Assembly (NCBI RefSeq): GCF_900103975.1
Contig: NZ_FNIR01000003.1
Coordinates: 186,001 to 250,000, forward strand
Length of the DNA: 64,000 nt
Source of the DNA: Klenkia soli
GTDB lineage: Bacteria > Actinomycetota > Actinomycetes > Mycobacteriales > Geodermatophilaceae
Direction of reading: 5' to 3'
Below, piece after piece: positions 34,275 through 43,220 of this stretch (its first letter is position 1; each line of letters starts with the position of its first letter). Position numbers and translations under genes: made by a program. The notes under the pieces were generated by a model that was not told where the DNA came from, did no database searches, and was given only the letters and a program-made list of their open reading frames with translations.

Positions 34275-34312
34275 CGCTCCACCGTGCGGGATCGACGCAG
34301 GCCGCGCAGAAC

Positions 34313-34386
34313 GGGGTGGCCGGACATCCTGCACGGTGGGCGGCCGGTGCCCGGTGCGGCCACCGTCAGGGATGTCGGGCCACCCC
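34313..34386 (-). terminator. Long two-part hairpin after the glycosyltransferase gene
   Basis: Arms 34313-34329 and 34370-34386 pair over 17 bp with one mismatch, and an inner 7-bp stem (34333-34339 with 34360-34366) continues it. It starts four bases past the stop at 34390. No U-tract is present. Confidence 0.6.
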
Positions 34387-34389
34387 TGG

Positions 34390-35508
34390 TCACGCGGCGG
34401 GCAGCAGGTCGAGCATCCGGTCCACCGCGGTCGACCAGGGGAAGTCGGCCGCCCGGGCGCGGGCGGCCCGCCGGCGGACCTCGACCGGGACGGCGAGCAC
34501 CTGCTCGACGGCGTCGGCGAACGATCCCGCGTCGTCGGCGGCCGCGGCCCCGTGCTGCCCACCGGTGACCAGTTCCCGCAGCGCCGAGCTCGTCGAGGCC
34601 ACGACCGGGGTGCCGCAGGCCAGCGCCTCGAGCCCGGCCAGCCCGAACGTCTCGTGCGGGCCGGGCGCGAGGGCGACGTCGGCACTGGCCAGCAGGGTGG
34701 CGAGTTCGCCGCGGTCGGCGACGTGGCCCAGCCAGCGCACCGGCTGCCCCGCCGTGGCGGTCCGCAGCCTCGGGGCCAGCGGTCCGTCACCGACGACGAC
34801 CAGCGTCGCGCGCACCCCGCGCCGCCGCAGCTCGACGAGGGTGTCCAGCGAACGCTGCGGGTGCTTCTCGGTCGAGAGCCGGCCGCAGTGCACCAGCAGG
34901 ACGTCGGAGCGGTCCAGCAGCTCGGTCCGCAGCCGGGTGTCGAACCGGTCGGGGGCGAAGGTGCGCAGGTCGACCCCCGGCGGCACCTGGGCGACCGGGT
35001 GGCCCAGCCGGGCGAACTCCTCGGCGGCGAAGTCGGTGCTGCAGACCACCAGGTCGTGGCCCGCGGCCGTGCGCCGGTTGGCCGCGTCGGCCACCCGGCG
35101 GGCGGCGGCCGGCGGCAGCAGCCACTGGGTGAGGAGCCGGTCCAGCCGCTCGTGGGCCAGCACCAGGGTGGGCACGCCGCGCTCGGCTGCCCACCGGCCC
35201 AGCCCGCGCAGCGTCGTCCGGTCCGACACCTCGATCCGCTCGGGGGAGAGCTGCTCGAGCAGCCGCCGCACCCGCCACGGGTCCATCACCCGGTAGCCGC
35301 CGGTCCCCGGGACCCGGGGCGCGGCGAGCGTCAGCCGGGTGACGGTGCCCGGGGCCACGTCGGCCGGGTCGCCGTCGGTCCGGGACCCGGGGACGACGAC
35401 CGCGACCGCGTGGCCCCGGTGCTCGTAGCCCAGCGCGAGCCGGTCGACCGCTGTCCGCAGTCCGCCGGAGGTGGGGTGGTGCAGGTTGGCGACGAGCACG
35501 ATGCGCAC
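34390..35508 (-). CDS. Glycosyltransferase family 4, 372 aa
   Basis: The N-terminal Rossmann half has the G-G-L-R-T sugar-acceptor loop and G-H-A-V-A-V-V-V. The C-terminal half has H-C-G-R-L-S-T-E-K-H and E-T-F-G-L-A-G-L-E-A, the E-x7-E motif of retaining GT4 enzymes. It transfers sugar from a nucleotide donor to an acceptor that cannot be named from sequence. It is a single gene in its orientation, between rpsD and the lipoprotein. Confidence 0.85.
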   Translation of the reverse strand: MRIVLVANLHHPTSGGLRTAVDRLALGYEHRGHAVAVVVPGSRTDGDPADVAPGTVTRLTLAAPRVPGTGGYRVMDPWRVRRLLEQLSPERIEVSDRTTLRGLGRWAAERGVPTLVLAHERLDRLLTQWLLPPAAARRVADAANRRTAAGHDLVVCSTDFAAEEFARLGHPVAQVPPGVDLRTFAPDRFDTRLRTELLDRSDVLLVHCGRLSTEKHPQRSLDTLVELRRRGVRATLVVVGDGPLAPRLRTATAGQPVRWLGHVADRGELATLLASADVALAPGPHETFGLAGLEALACGTPVVASTSSALRELVTGGQHGAAAADDAGSFADAVEQVLAVPVEVRRRAARARAADFPWSTAVDRMLDLLPAA

Positions 35509-35590
35509 CCGTGCACGGTCGCCCGCCCACCTGGCCGGTGCATGACGGCGGGATGGCGGTTGGCTGACCCTCTCGTGAGGGTCAGCCTGG

Positions 35591-36205
35591 TCAGCGGGAG
35601 TAGTGCTCCACGACCAGCTGCTCCTCGCACTGCACCGGGATCTCCGCGCGCTGCGGCCGGCGGACGACGAAGCAGGTCAGCTCGGCCAGCCGGACGTCGA
35701 GGTACTTCGGCGCCTCGGCGTGGGCACCGGAGGCCGCGACCTGGAAGGGCTGCTTGGGCCGGCTGCGCTCGGCGATCGCGACGACGTCCCCGGGCTCGAC
35801 CCGGTAGCTGGGCCGGTCCACCCGCCGGCCGTTGACCGTGACGTGGTGGTGGGTGATGTTCTGCCGGGCCTGGTAGATGGTGCGGGCGAATCCGGCGCGC
35901 AGCACGGTGGCGTCCAGCCGCGACTCCAGGTCCAGCAGCAGCGCCTCGCCGGTCTTGGCACCGGTGTTGCGGCCCTGCTTGCGGGCCCGGTCGAAGGCCA
36001 GCCGCAGCTGGGTCTCGCTGACGTCGTACTGCGCGCGCAGCCGCTGCTTCTCCAGCAACCGGGTCTTGTAGTCGCTGGTGCCCTTCCGCTTGCGGCCGTG
36101 CTCGCCCGGCGGGTACGGACGGCGCTCGAAGTACTTCACGCACTTCGGCGTCAGCGGCATGCCCAGGGCGCGGGACAGACGCACCTTCGGTCGGGGGGTG
36201 TTCAC
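35591..36205 (-). CDS. rpsD: 30S ribosomal protein S4, stand-alone Streptomyces-type
   Basis: The sequence has the S4 N-terminal domain ([14 protein letters not shown]), then [23 protein letters not shown] and the S4 RNA-binding loop [11 protein letters not shown]. It lacks the four-Cys zinc motif of some S4 proteins. GAGGAGG sits five bases before the GTG start. S4 initiates 30S assembly. An iron-box-like sequence lies just upstream (36219-36237), so this copy may respond to iron. Whether the genome has another S4 in the alpha operon cannot be seen here. Confidence 0.95.
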   Translation of the reverse strand: MNTPRPKVRLSRALGMPLTPKCVKYFERRPYPPGEHGRKRKGTSDYKTRLLEKQRLRAQYDVSETQLRLAFDRARKQGRNTGAKTGEALLLDLESRLDATVLRAGFARTIYQARQNITHHHVTVNGRRVDRPSYRVEPGDVVAIAERSRPKQPFQVAASGAHAEAPKYLDVRLAELTCFVVRRPQRAEIPVQCEEQLVVEHYSR

Positions 36206-36218
36206 GGGGCCTCCTCGT

Positions 36219-36237
36219 TTAAGTTAGCCTCACCTTA
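36219..36237. promoter_or_regulatory. DtxR/IdeR-type iron box
   Basis: The 19-mer matches the TTAGGTTAGCCTAACCTAA consensus at 16 positions by my count. It lies between the divergent starts of rpsD and the DUF2470 gene and could repress either or both when iron is sufficient. Confidence 0.65.
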
Positions 36238-36262
36238 CTCACACCGAAGACGAGGACCCACG

Positions 36263-37033
36263 ATGACGTCGACCACCCCGCCCGCCGTCCGACCCACCGC
36301 CGCCGAGCGCGCCCGCAGCGTGGCCTGCCGCCCCTCGGCCGCCGTGTGCGCCGCGGGTGTGTCCGGGTCGCGGGTGCTCGCCCACGCCACCACCCGGGCC
36401 GGTCAGGTGTTCCTCGTCGTCGCCGAGGACGGCGAGCTCGCCGCCGCCGTCCGCACCGCGCCCGAGGGCGACCTGCCCGCGCTGCTGATGGTCACCGACC
36501 ACGCCCCGGTCCCGCTGCGCGACCAGGTCCGGGCCCAGCTGTGGCTGTCGGGCTGGCTCACCCCGGTGCGGGCGGAGGACCAGCGCGAGGTGGCCCTGGC
36601 CTTCGCCGACGTCCAGCCCGCCGGCGCGCTGCTCGACGTCGGCGCGACCGCCACCCTGCTCCGCCTGGACCTCGCCGAGGTCGTGCTCGGCGAGGGCGGC
36701 AGCACCGTCGAGCTGACCCCCGAGGACTACGCCGCCGCCGAGCCCGACCCGCTGGTCGGGGTCGAGACCGCTGCCTTGCAGCACCTGGACGCCGACCACC
36801 CCGGCGAGCTGGCCCTGCTCCGCTCACGCATCCCCGGCGCCTGGTTGGCCGACGCCGACGTCGTCCGGCCGCTCGGCCTGGACCGCAGCGGGTTCCGGCT
36901 GCGGATCGAGTCCGAGCGCGGGCACCGCGACGTCCGGGTGCCCTTCGACGCGCCGGTCAGCTCGGAGGCCGAGCTGGGTCCGGCGGTGCACCGCCTCCTG
37001 TGCGCGGCCCGGCGCTGCTGCCGCCAGGGCTGA
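36263..37033 (+). CDS. DUF2470/HugZ-like haem-iron protein, 256 aa
   Basis: The C-terminal part has H-L-D-A-D-H-P-G-E-L, D-R-S-G-F-R-L and a final V-P-F-D-A-P-V region, the DUF2470 pattern seen at the end of HugZ-type haem oxygenases. The N-terminal half resembles the split-barrel flavin/haem-binding domain. Haem or iron handling is inferred, and the iron box 25 bases upstream supports it. AGGA precedes the ATG. Its last 77 bases overlap the convergent ABC-F gene. Confidence 0.65.
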   Translation: MTSTTPPAVRPTAAERARSVACRPSAAVCAAGVSGSRVLAHATTRAGQVFLVVAEDGELAAAVRTAPEGDLPALLMVTDHAPVPLRDQVRAQLWLSGWLTPVRAEDQREVALAFADVQPAGALLDVGATATLLRLDLAEVVLGEGGSTVELTPEDYAAAEPDPLVGVETAALQHLDADHPGELALLRSRIPGAWLADADVVRPLGLDRSGFRLRIESERGHRDVRVPFDAPVSSEAELGPAVHRLLCAARRCCRQG

Positions 37034-38594
37034 GCTCCACCCACCGGTCCGGCGCCAGGGCGGCGAGGAACCGGTGGTCGTGGCTGACGGCCACCAGCGC
37101 CCCCCGGTAGCCCTCGAGGGCCGACGTCAGCTGGGCGACACCCACCAGGTCCAGGTTGTTGGTCGGCTCGTCGAGCAGCAGCAGCTGCGGCGCCGGCTCG
37201 GCGAACAGGGTGGCGGCCAGCGTGGCCCGCAACCGCTCCCCGCCCGACAGCGCGCCCACCGGCAGCGCGGCGCGGTCGCCGCGGAACAGGAACCGGGCCA
37301 GCAGCGTCCGCCGCTCCGCCTCCGGCCGCTCGGGCGCCGCCGCGGCCAGGGCGTCGGCGACCGTCGTCGCCGGGTCGAGCAGGTCCAGCCGCTGCGACAG
37401 GTAGGCCACCCGGCCCGCGGTGCGGCGCACCGTGCCGGCGTCGGGCTCGAGGTCCCCGGCCAGCACCCGCAGCAGCGTGGACTTGCCGCTGCCGTTGGGC
37501 CCGGTGAGCGCCACCCGCTCGGGGCCGCGCAGCTCGAGGTCGATCCCGACGCCGAACAGCTCGCGCACCCGCACGCCGACCGCCTCGACCACCGTCCGGC
37601 CCGCCGGCACCTCGGTACCGGGCAGGTCCAGCACGATCCGCTGGTCGGCCCGCACCCCCTGCTCGGCGCGGTCCAGCCGCTCGCGGGCGCGGTCCACCCG
37701 GTCGCCGTGCGTGCCGTCGGCGCGGCCGGCCGACTCCTGCGCCCGCCGCTTCCGCGCCCCCAGCAGGATCGTGGGGATCCCGGCGTCCGGGGCCCGCCGC
37801 GCCGCACTGCCCGCCCGCCGCTCGGCCCGCTCCCGGGCCTCCTGCTTCTCCTTCTTCTCCCGCCGCAGCGCCTGCTCGGCGGTCTGCACCTCCCGGGCCA
37901 CGGCCTCCTGCTCCGCGGCCACCGCGGCCTCCCAGGCGCTGAAGGGGCCCGAGGTCGTGCGCAACCCACCGCCGTCGAGCTCGGCGATGCGGTCCACCCG
38001 CTCCAGCAGCTCGCGGTCGTGGCTGGCCACCACCAGCGTGCCCGGGAAGCCGTCGACCACGTCGTACAACCGGGCCCGGGCCGCGCCGTCCAGGTTGTTG
38101 GTCGGCTCGTCGAGCAGCAGGACGTCGGGCCGGCGGAGCAGCTGCCCGGCCAGCCCGACGGTCACCACCTGCCCGCCCGAGAGCGTGTCGAGCCGGCGGG
38201 TCAGGGCGACGTCGTCCAGCCCCAGGCGTCCGAGGACGGCGGTGGCGCGCTCCTCGACGTCCCAGTCGTCGCCGACGGTGTCGAGCAGCTCCACGTCGCC
38301 GGCCTCCACCGCGGCGATGGCGGCGAGCACGGGCGCGACGCCGAGCACCTCGGCGACGGTGGCGTCGGCGATGAACGGGAGGTCCTGCGGCAGGTACCCG
38401 AGGACGCCGTCCACGGTGGCCGAGCCGGCGTCGGGGGTCAGCTCGCCGGCGACCAGCCGCAGCAGCGTGGACTTGCCGGCGCCGTTGGGGGCGACCAGCC
38501 CGGTGCGGCCGGGGCCGATCGTCGCGGTGACCCCGTCGAGCACCGGGGTGCCGTCGGGCCAGGAGAAGGAGAGCGCGGAGAGGGTGATGGGCAC
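36957..38594 (-). CDS. ABC-F family ATPase, 545 aa
   Basis: There are two ATP-binding cassettes without membrane domains: A-P-N-G-A-G-K-S-T, L-S-G-G-Q and L-L-L-D-E-P-T-N-N-L-D in the first, G-P-N-G-S-G-K-S-T, L-S-G-G-E and again D-E-P-T-N-N-L-D in the second. The linker is a long charged helix (REKKEKQEARERAERRA). ABC-F proteins act on the ribosome, in translation or in antibiotic protection. Which role applies is not decidable here. Start GTG 38594 is likely, with a weak ribosome site. Confidence 0.85.
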   Translation of the reverse strand: MPITLSALSFSWPDGTPVLDGVTATIGPGRTGLVAPNGAGKSTLLRLVAGELTPDAGSATVDGVLGYLPQDLPFIADATVAEVLGVAPVLAAIAAVEAGDVELLDTVGDDWDVEERATAVLGRLGLDDVALTRRLDTLSGGQVVTVGLAGQLLRRPDVLLLDEPTNNLDGAARARLYDVVDGFPGTLVVASHDRELLERVDRIAELDGGGLRTTSGPFSAWEAAVAAEQEAVAREVQTAEQALRREKKEKQEARERAERRAGSAARRAPDAGIPTILLGARKRRAQESAGRADGTHGDRVDRARERLDRAEQGVRADQRIVLDLPGTEVPAGRTVVEAVGVRVRELFGVGIDLELRGPERVALTGPNGSGKSTLLRVLAGDLEPDAGTVRRTAGRVAYLSQRLDLLDPATTVADALAAAAPERPEAERRTLLARFLFRGDRAALPVGALSGGERLRATLAATLFAEPAPQLLLLDEPTNNLDLVGVAQLTSALEGYRGALVAVSHDHRFLAALAPDRWVELSPGGSSAGPRTGGGAPPDPARPPS

Positions 38595-38733
38595 GGGAGG
38601 ACCTCGCGGGGACGCCGGGGGAGTGGGCGGGGGCGAGGTGTCACAGCACGTGGTCGATGCTGCCGCACCCAGGCGCGCGCCGCACCCGGTTTTCCACTGC
38701 CCCCTCCGGATGGGCGGGTGCGCGGCCGAGGCG

Positions 38734-40653
38734 TCAGGCGAGGTGGTCGCGGAGGAGCTGGGCCAGGCGGGTGCGCCGGGGCTTCACGTCGACCTCGCGC
38801 ACCGCCCGCGCCAGAGCGGCGCCGCTGGCGTGCACGATCGACAGGTGCCGCTGCGCGCGGGTCAGCGCGGTGTAGACCAGCGGTCGGGACAGCATCCCGC
38901 CGGCCTCGGGGGGCAGGACGACGACCACCCCGGGCCACTCCGACCCCTGCGCGCGGTGCACGGTGATCGCCCAGCCGTGCTTGAGGTCGCCCAGCGCGGA
39001 GGTCGGCACGGTGCACGGCCCCGAGCTGAAGTCCACCGACAGCGTGCCGTCGCCGGTGCCGGTGACCACGCCGACCTCGCCGTTGGCGAACCCGACCGGC
39101 TCGAGGTCGAGGTGGTTGGCGGTGGCCACGACCCGGTCGCCGACGTCGAAGCCCCACACCGTGCCGTCACCGGGGTTGAGCTGCGCCTTCAGCGCCTTGT
39201 TCAGCTCGATCGTGCCGGCCGGCCCGCGGTGCACCGGGGTGACCACCTGCACCGTGGCGGGGTCCAGCGACAACGCCCGGGGGATGGAGTCGGTGACCAG
39301 CTGCACCACGCGGCGGGCGGCCTCGGCGCTGCCCTGCGCCGGCACGATCACCACCTCGCGGTCGGGCGACTCCACCTGCACCAGCTCCCCGCCGCGCACC
39401 CCGGTGGCCAGCTTGGCGATGGCACCGCCCGCGGCCTGCCTGTGCAGGATGGTCAGCTCGGTGACCGGCACGACCCCGGAGTCGATCAGGTCGCCCAGCA
39501 CGTGGCCGGGGCCGATGGAGGGCAGCTGCGCCGGGTCGCCGACCAGCAGCAGGTGGGTGCCGTCGCCGCACGCCTCGAGCAGCGCCGCGGTCAGCTCGAC
39601 GTCGAGCATCGAGGCCTCGTCGACGACCACGACGTCGGCGTCCAGCGGCCACTCCTCGTTGCGGGCGAACCCGCCGGTCATGCCCTGCGCGCCCAGCAGC
39701 CGGTGCACGGTGGTGGCCGGGTGGTCGGTGAGCTCCTCCAGCCGCTTGGCCGCGCGCCCGGTGGGGGCGGCGAGGGCCACCTCGACGTCGTGGGTCTGCA
39801 GCAGCTTCACGACGCTGGCCACCGTGCGGCTCTTGCCGGTGCCCGGGCCGCCGGTCAGCAGCGAGACCCCGGCGGCGAGCACCTGGGTCACGGCGTCCTT
39901 CTGGGCGGGGTCCAGCCCCTTCGCCACGGACCTCACCGAGCCGGGGCTCGCGACCGGCTCGGCGGTGGCGGCCAGCCGGGCGATGCCCTCGGCGACGGCG
40001 TCCTCGGCCATGCCGTAGCGGGCCAGGCTGAGCGTGCGCAGCGACGGGTCGGGTTCGTCGTCGGACTCGTCGTCGAAGGGCGGTTCGTGCTCGAGCACGT
40101 CGCCGCTCTCGATCGCCGCGACCACGGCGGCGGCGACGTCGTCGATGCCCTCGGCGCGCAGCGCCGCGAGCACCTGGTCGATCGGCAGCACGGTGTGGCC
40201 GTCGCGGGTGGCGGTGCGCAGGGTCAGCGCGACCAGTGCCCGGCCGCGCCGGCTGTCCTGCCGGTCGGCCCCCTTGAGGACGGCGATGGCGAGCCGGTCG
40301 GCGTCGGCGAGGGAGACCTGGTTGAGCAGCAGCAACCGCCACGGGTCGTCGCGCAGCCGGCGGCCGGCGTCGGGCCCCAGCACCTCGCCCACGCCGGCGG
40401 CCAGCTTGGCGGCGATGCCGGCGCCGACCAGCAGCTCGACGACCTCGTAGGCCGGGGCCGCCGAGAGGAAGGAGGAGAACAGCCGCTCGGCGCGCTGCCG
40501 GCCCACCCGGGGCAGCTTCACCAGGTTGTCGGCGGTGACGTCGTCGGGGCGCTGGATGCCGGCGCCGGGCAGCTCGGCGGCCGCGCGCTTGCCCAGCCCG
40601 GGCCAGAGCCCGGCGGCGGTGAAGGCGGCGAAGACGGGGTCCGGGGAGGTCAT
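38734..40653 (-). CDS. RecD-like (RecD2-type) SF1 DNA helicase, 639 aa
   Basis: The N-terminal 250 residues include helix-hairpin-helix-like repeats (VKLPRVGRQRAERLFSSF). The helicase core has L-L-T-G-G-P-G-T-G-K-S (Walker A near residue 270), V-V-V-D-E-A-S-M-L, a Q-rich motif III (D-P-A-Q-L-P-S-I-G-P-G) and a C-terminal V-H-R-A-Q-G-S-E-W UvrD_C_2 segment, together fitting RecD2-family 5'-3' helicases. No RecB/RecC genes are adjacent. The stop of the aldo/keto reductase gene overlaps its ATG (ATGA). Confidence 0.85.
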   Translation of the reverse strand: MTSPDPVFAAFTAAGLWPGLGKRAAAELPGAGIQRPDDVTADNLVKLPRVGRQRAERLFSSFLSAAPAYEVVELLVGAGIAAKLAAGVGEVLGPDAGRRLRDDPWRLLLLNQVSLADADRLAIAVLKGADRQDSRRGRALVALTLRTATRDGHTVLPIDQVLAALRAEGIDDVAAAVVAAIESGDVLEHEPPFDDESDDEPDPSLRTLSLARYGMAEDAVAEGIARLAATAEPVASPGSVRSVAKGLDPAQKDAVTQVLAAGVSLLTGGPGTGKSRTVASVVKLLQTHDVEVALAAPTGRAAKRLEELTDHPATTVHRLLGAQGMTGGFARNEEWPLDADVVVVDEASMLDVELTAALLEACGDGTHLLLVGDPAQLPSIGPGHVLGDLIDSGVVPVTELTILHRQAAGGAIAKLATGVRGGELVQVESPDREVVIVPAQGSAEAARRVVQLVTDSIPRALSLDPATVQVVTPVHRGPAGTIELNKALKAQLNPGDGTVWGFDVGDRVVATANHLDLEPVGFANGEVGVVTGTGDGTLSVDFSSGPCTVPTSALGDLKHGWAITVHRAQGSEWPGVVVVLPPEAGGMLSRPLVYTALTRAQRHLSIVHASGAALARAVREVDVKPRRTRLAQLLRDHLA

Positions 40654-41627
40654 CCGGGACGGCGGTCGGGGTAGCTCGTGTGCGGCGAGGACACCTCGTC
40701 CAGGGCGAACCGGATCGCCGCGGGCAGGCTGACCTCCTCGGCGTCCAGGCTGACCTGCAGCTGCGCGGCGGTGCGCGCGCCGACCACGGGGGCGACGACG
40801 CCGGGCCGGTCGCGCAGCCAGGCCAGCGCCACGGCCAGCGGCACCGTGTGCAGGCCCTGGGCGGCGGTGCAGACGGCCTCCACCACGCGGTCGGCGTCCT
40901 TGGAGCGCAGGCCGTCGACGAAGCCCGACCACTGCGCCGAGGCCCCGCGGCTGTCGCTGGGGGTGGTGTGCCGGTACTTGCCGGTGAGCAGCCCGCGGCC
41001 CAGCGGCGACCACGGGAGCAGGCCGATGCCCAGCGCCTCGGCGGCCGGCACGACCTCGCGCTCGATGCCGCGCTGCAGCAGCGAGTACTCCATCTGGCTG
41101 CTGACGATCGGCGCCCGACCGGGCCAGGCGCGCTGGTGGGTGGCGGCCTGCGCGGTCTGCCAGCCGGTGAAGTTGCTCACCCCGACGTACCGGGTGCGGC
41201 CGCTGCTGACCGCGGTGTCCAGCGCGGCGAGGGTCTCGTCGAGCGGGGTGTGCTCGTCCCAGGAGTGCAGCTGCCACAGGTCGACGTGGTCCAGGCCCAG
41301 GCGCTCGAGCGAGGCGTCGAGGGCCGCCAGCAGGTGCCCGCGGGAGGCGCCCCGGCCCATCGCGCCGCTGCGCGTGCGGCCCACGGCCTTGGTCGCCACC
41401 AACACGTCCTCCCGGGGGACGACGTCCGAGAGCAGCCGGCCCAGGGTGCGCTCGGACTCGCCGTCGACGTAGACGTCGGCGGTGTCCACCAGCGTGCCGC
41501 CGGCGTCGACGAAGGCGGTGAGCTGCATCGCAGCCTCGTCCTCGTCGGTGTCCTTGCCCCAGGTCATCGTGCCCAGCGCGAGCCGGGAGACCACCAGGCC
41601 GCTGCGCCCCAACGCCCGCTGTTCCAC
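40650..41627 (-). CDS. Aldo/keto reductase, 325 aa
   Basis: D-T-A-D-V-Y, A-T-K-A-V-G and L-H-S-W-D contain the catalytic Asp, Tyr, Lys and His region. V-S-N-F-T and [13 protein letters not shown] are standard for the family. NADPH-dependent reduction of a carbonyl is expected, but the substrate is unknown. TAGGTT lies eight bases before the GTG, so the mRNA is probably leaderless. It is coupled to the RecD-like gene downstream. Confidence 0.85.
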   Translation of the reverse strand: MEQRALGRSGLVVSRLALGTMTWGKDTDEDEAAMQLTAFVDAGGTLVDTADVYVDGESERTLGRLLSDVVPREDVLVATKAVGRTRSGAMGRGASRGHLLAALDASLERLGLDHVDLWQLHSWDEHTPLDETLAALDTAVSSGRTRYVGVSNFTGWQTAQAATHQRAWPGRAPIVSSQMEYSLLQRGIEREVVPAAEALGIGLLPWSPLGRGLLTGKYRHTTPSDSRGASAQWSGFVDGLRSKDADRVVEAVCTAAQGLHTVPLAVALAWLRDRPGVVAPVVGARTAAQLQVSLDAEEVSLPAAIRFALDEVSSPHTSYPDRRPG

Positions 41628-41635
41628 GAGGGGTC

Positions 41636-41641
41636 AACCTA
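41636..41641 (-). promoter_or_regulatory. -10 box TAGGTT, leaderless start of aldo/keto reductase
   Basis: TANNNT is eight bases upstream of the GTG at 41627, in place of a Shine-Dalgarno. Confidence 0.5.
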
Positions 41642-41665
41642 CCGGGAGCTGCCAGGGCCGGACCG

Positions 41666-41671
41666 TAGGCT
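41666..41671 (+). promoter_or_regulatory. -10 box TAGGCT, leaderless start of uppP
   Basis: TAGGCT is eight bases before the GTG at 41680. No ribosome site is visible. Confidence 0.5.
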
Positions 41672-41679
41672 GCCGCCCC

Positions 41680-42495
41680 GTGGGTTGGGTAGAAGCAGTC
41701 GTCCTCGGGTTGGTGCAGGGACTCACGGAGTTCCTGCCCATCTCCTCCAGCGCGCACCTGCGGGTGGTCGGCGCCGTCTTCGGCTGGGACGACCCGGGGG
41801 CCGCGTTCACCGCGATCACTCAGATCGGCACCGAGATCGCGGTGCTCCTCTACTTCCGGCACGACATCTGGAACATCATCCGCACCTGGGTGCTGTCGCT
41901 GGCCCGCAAGGAGCTGCGCAGCGAACCCGACGCCCGCATGGGCTGGCTGATCATCATCGGCTCGATCCCGATCGTCGTCCTGGGGCTGCTGTTCCAGGAC
42001 CAGATCGAGACGACGTTCCGCGACCTGCGGATCATCGCCATCGCGCTGGTCGTGTTCTCCCTGGTCCTGTACTTCGCCGACCGGATCGGCACCAAGCAGC
42101 GGCAGCTGGCCGACCTCACCGTCGGGCACGGCGTCCTGTACGGGCTGGCGCAGGCCGCCGCGCTGATCCCCGGCGTCTCGCGGTCCGGCGGCACGATCAC
42201 CATGGGCCTGTTCCTGGGCTACTCCCGGGCGGCCGCGGCGCGCTACTCGTTCCTGCTGGCCATCCCCGCCGTCCTGGGGTCGGGGTTCTTCCAGGCCTAC
42301 GAGTCGCTGGGCAGCGGCATCGAGTGGGGCCCGACGATCGTCGCGACCGTCATCGCGTTCGGCGTCGGGTTCGCCGTGATCGCCTGGCTGCTGCGCTACC
42401 TGGAGCGCGGCACCTTCACCCCGTTCGTCGTCTACCGGATCGTGCTGGGCCTGCTCCTGCTCGCGCTGGTCGGCGCCGGCGTGCTGACGCCCTAA
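41680..42495 (+). CDS. uppP: Undecaprenyl-diphosphate phosphatase, 271 aa
   Basis: [17 protein letters not shown] and [10 protein letters not shown] are the two active-site motifs of the BacA/UppP family, and six or more hydrophobic helices place it in the membrane. It recycles undecaprenyl diphosphate for cell-wall synthesis and can give bacitracin tolerance. It opens the uppP-phosphatase-DUF3090-SCO1664 run that precedes mshC, an order common in actinobacteria. Its stop codon TAA is the first half of the next gene's -10 box. Confidence 0.95.
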   Translation: MGWVEAVVLGLVQGLTEFLPISSSAHLRVVGAVFGWDDPGAAFTAITQIGTEIAVLLYFRHDIWNIIRTWVLSLARKELRSEPDARMGWLIIIGSIPIVVLGLLFQDQIETTFRDLRIIAIALVVFSLVLYFADRIGTKQRQLADLTVGHGVLYGLAQAAALIPGVSRSGGTITMGLFLGYSRAAAARYSFLLAIPAVLGSGFFQAYESLGSGIEWGPTIVATVIAFGVGFAVIAWLLRYLERGTFTPFVVYRIVLGLLLLALVGAGVLTP

Positions 42496-42498
42496 CCT
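42493..42498 (+). promoter_or_regulatory. -10 box TAACCT made partly from the uppP stop codon
   Basis: TAACCT (42493-42498) is seven bases before the ATG at 42506. The TAA is also the uppP stop. Confidence 0.45.
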
Positions 42499-42505
42499 CG
42501 GGGGC

Positions 42506-43210
42506 ATGACCACCGTCATCCTCCTGCGCCACGGCCGGACCACCGCGAACGCGTCCGGCCTGCTCGCCGGCTGGACCCCCGGGGTGCAGCTGGACGAGAA
42601 GGGGCAGGAGCAGGTGGCCGCCGTCGGCGCACGCCTCGCGCCGGTTCCGCTCGCCGCCGTCGTCTCCAGCCCGCTGGAGCGCTGCCAGCAGACCGCCGGC
42701 GCCGTGCTGGCCGGGCGCGAGCTCGAGCTGCAGACCGACGACCGGCTGGGGGAGTGCCGCTACGGCGACTGGACCGGCAAGCCGATCAAGGACCTCCTGA
42801 AGGAACCGCTGTGGAAGGTCGTGCAGCAGCACCCCTCCGCCGCGGTGTTCCCCGGCCCCGAGGGCGAGGGGCTCGCGCAGACCCAGGCCCGCGCCGTCGC
42901 CGCCGTGCGCGAGTGGAACGCCCGGCTGGGCCCCGACGCCGTCTGGCTCGCCTGCACCCACGGCGACGTGATCAAGGCCATCCTGGCCGACGCCTACGGC
43001 ATGCACCTGGACTCCTTCCAGCGCATCGTCGCCGACCCCGCCTCGATCTCGGTGGTCAGCTACACCGAGACGCGGCCGTTCGTGCTGCGGGTCAACGACT
43101 CCGGCGGTGACGTCAGCGGGCTGATCCCGCCGAAGAAGAAGGCCCGCCGCTCCCGCAAGGCCTCCTCCGACGCCGTCGTGGGCGGGGGCGCCGGCCCCGC
43201 CGGCGCGTAA
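42506..43210 (+). CDS. Histidine phosphatase, MSMEG_4193 type, 234 aa
   Basis: L-R-H-G-R-T near the N-terminus is the phosphohistidine motif, with C-T-H-G-D carrying the second His. R-L-G-E-C-R-Y-G-D-W-T-G is typical of the phosphoglycerate mutase-like branch found in this locus. The C-terminal 30 residues are basic then Gly/Ala-rich. The substrate is unknown. Confidence 0.85.
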   Translation: MTTVILLRHGRTTANASGLLAGWTPGVQLDEKGQEQVAAVGARLAPVPLAAVVSSPLERCQQTAGAVLAGRELELQTDDRLGECRYGDWTGKPIKDLLKEPLWKVVQQHPSAAVFPGPEGEGLAQTQARAVAAVREWNARLGPDAVWLACTHGDVIKAILADAYGMHLDSFQRIVADPASISVVSYTETRPFVLRVNDSGGDVSGLIPPKKKARRSRKASSDAVVGGGAGPAGA

Positions 43211-43213
43211 CCT
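43208..43213 (+). promoter_or_regulatory. -10 box TAACCT overlapping a stop codon
   Basis: TAACCT lies seven bases before the GTG at 43221, and its TAA is the phosphatase stop. Confidence 0.45.
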
Positions 43214-43220
43214 CGTCGCC

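Noticed and set aside
37420-40674. A 1084-codon plus-strand open frame across ABC-F and the RecD-like gene
   Set aside because: Both minus-strand genes have complete motifs. The plus-strand reading is Ser/Arg-rich low complexity.
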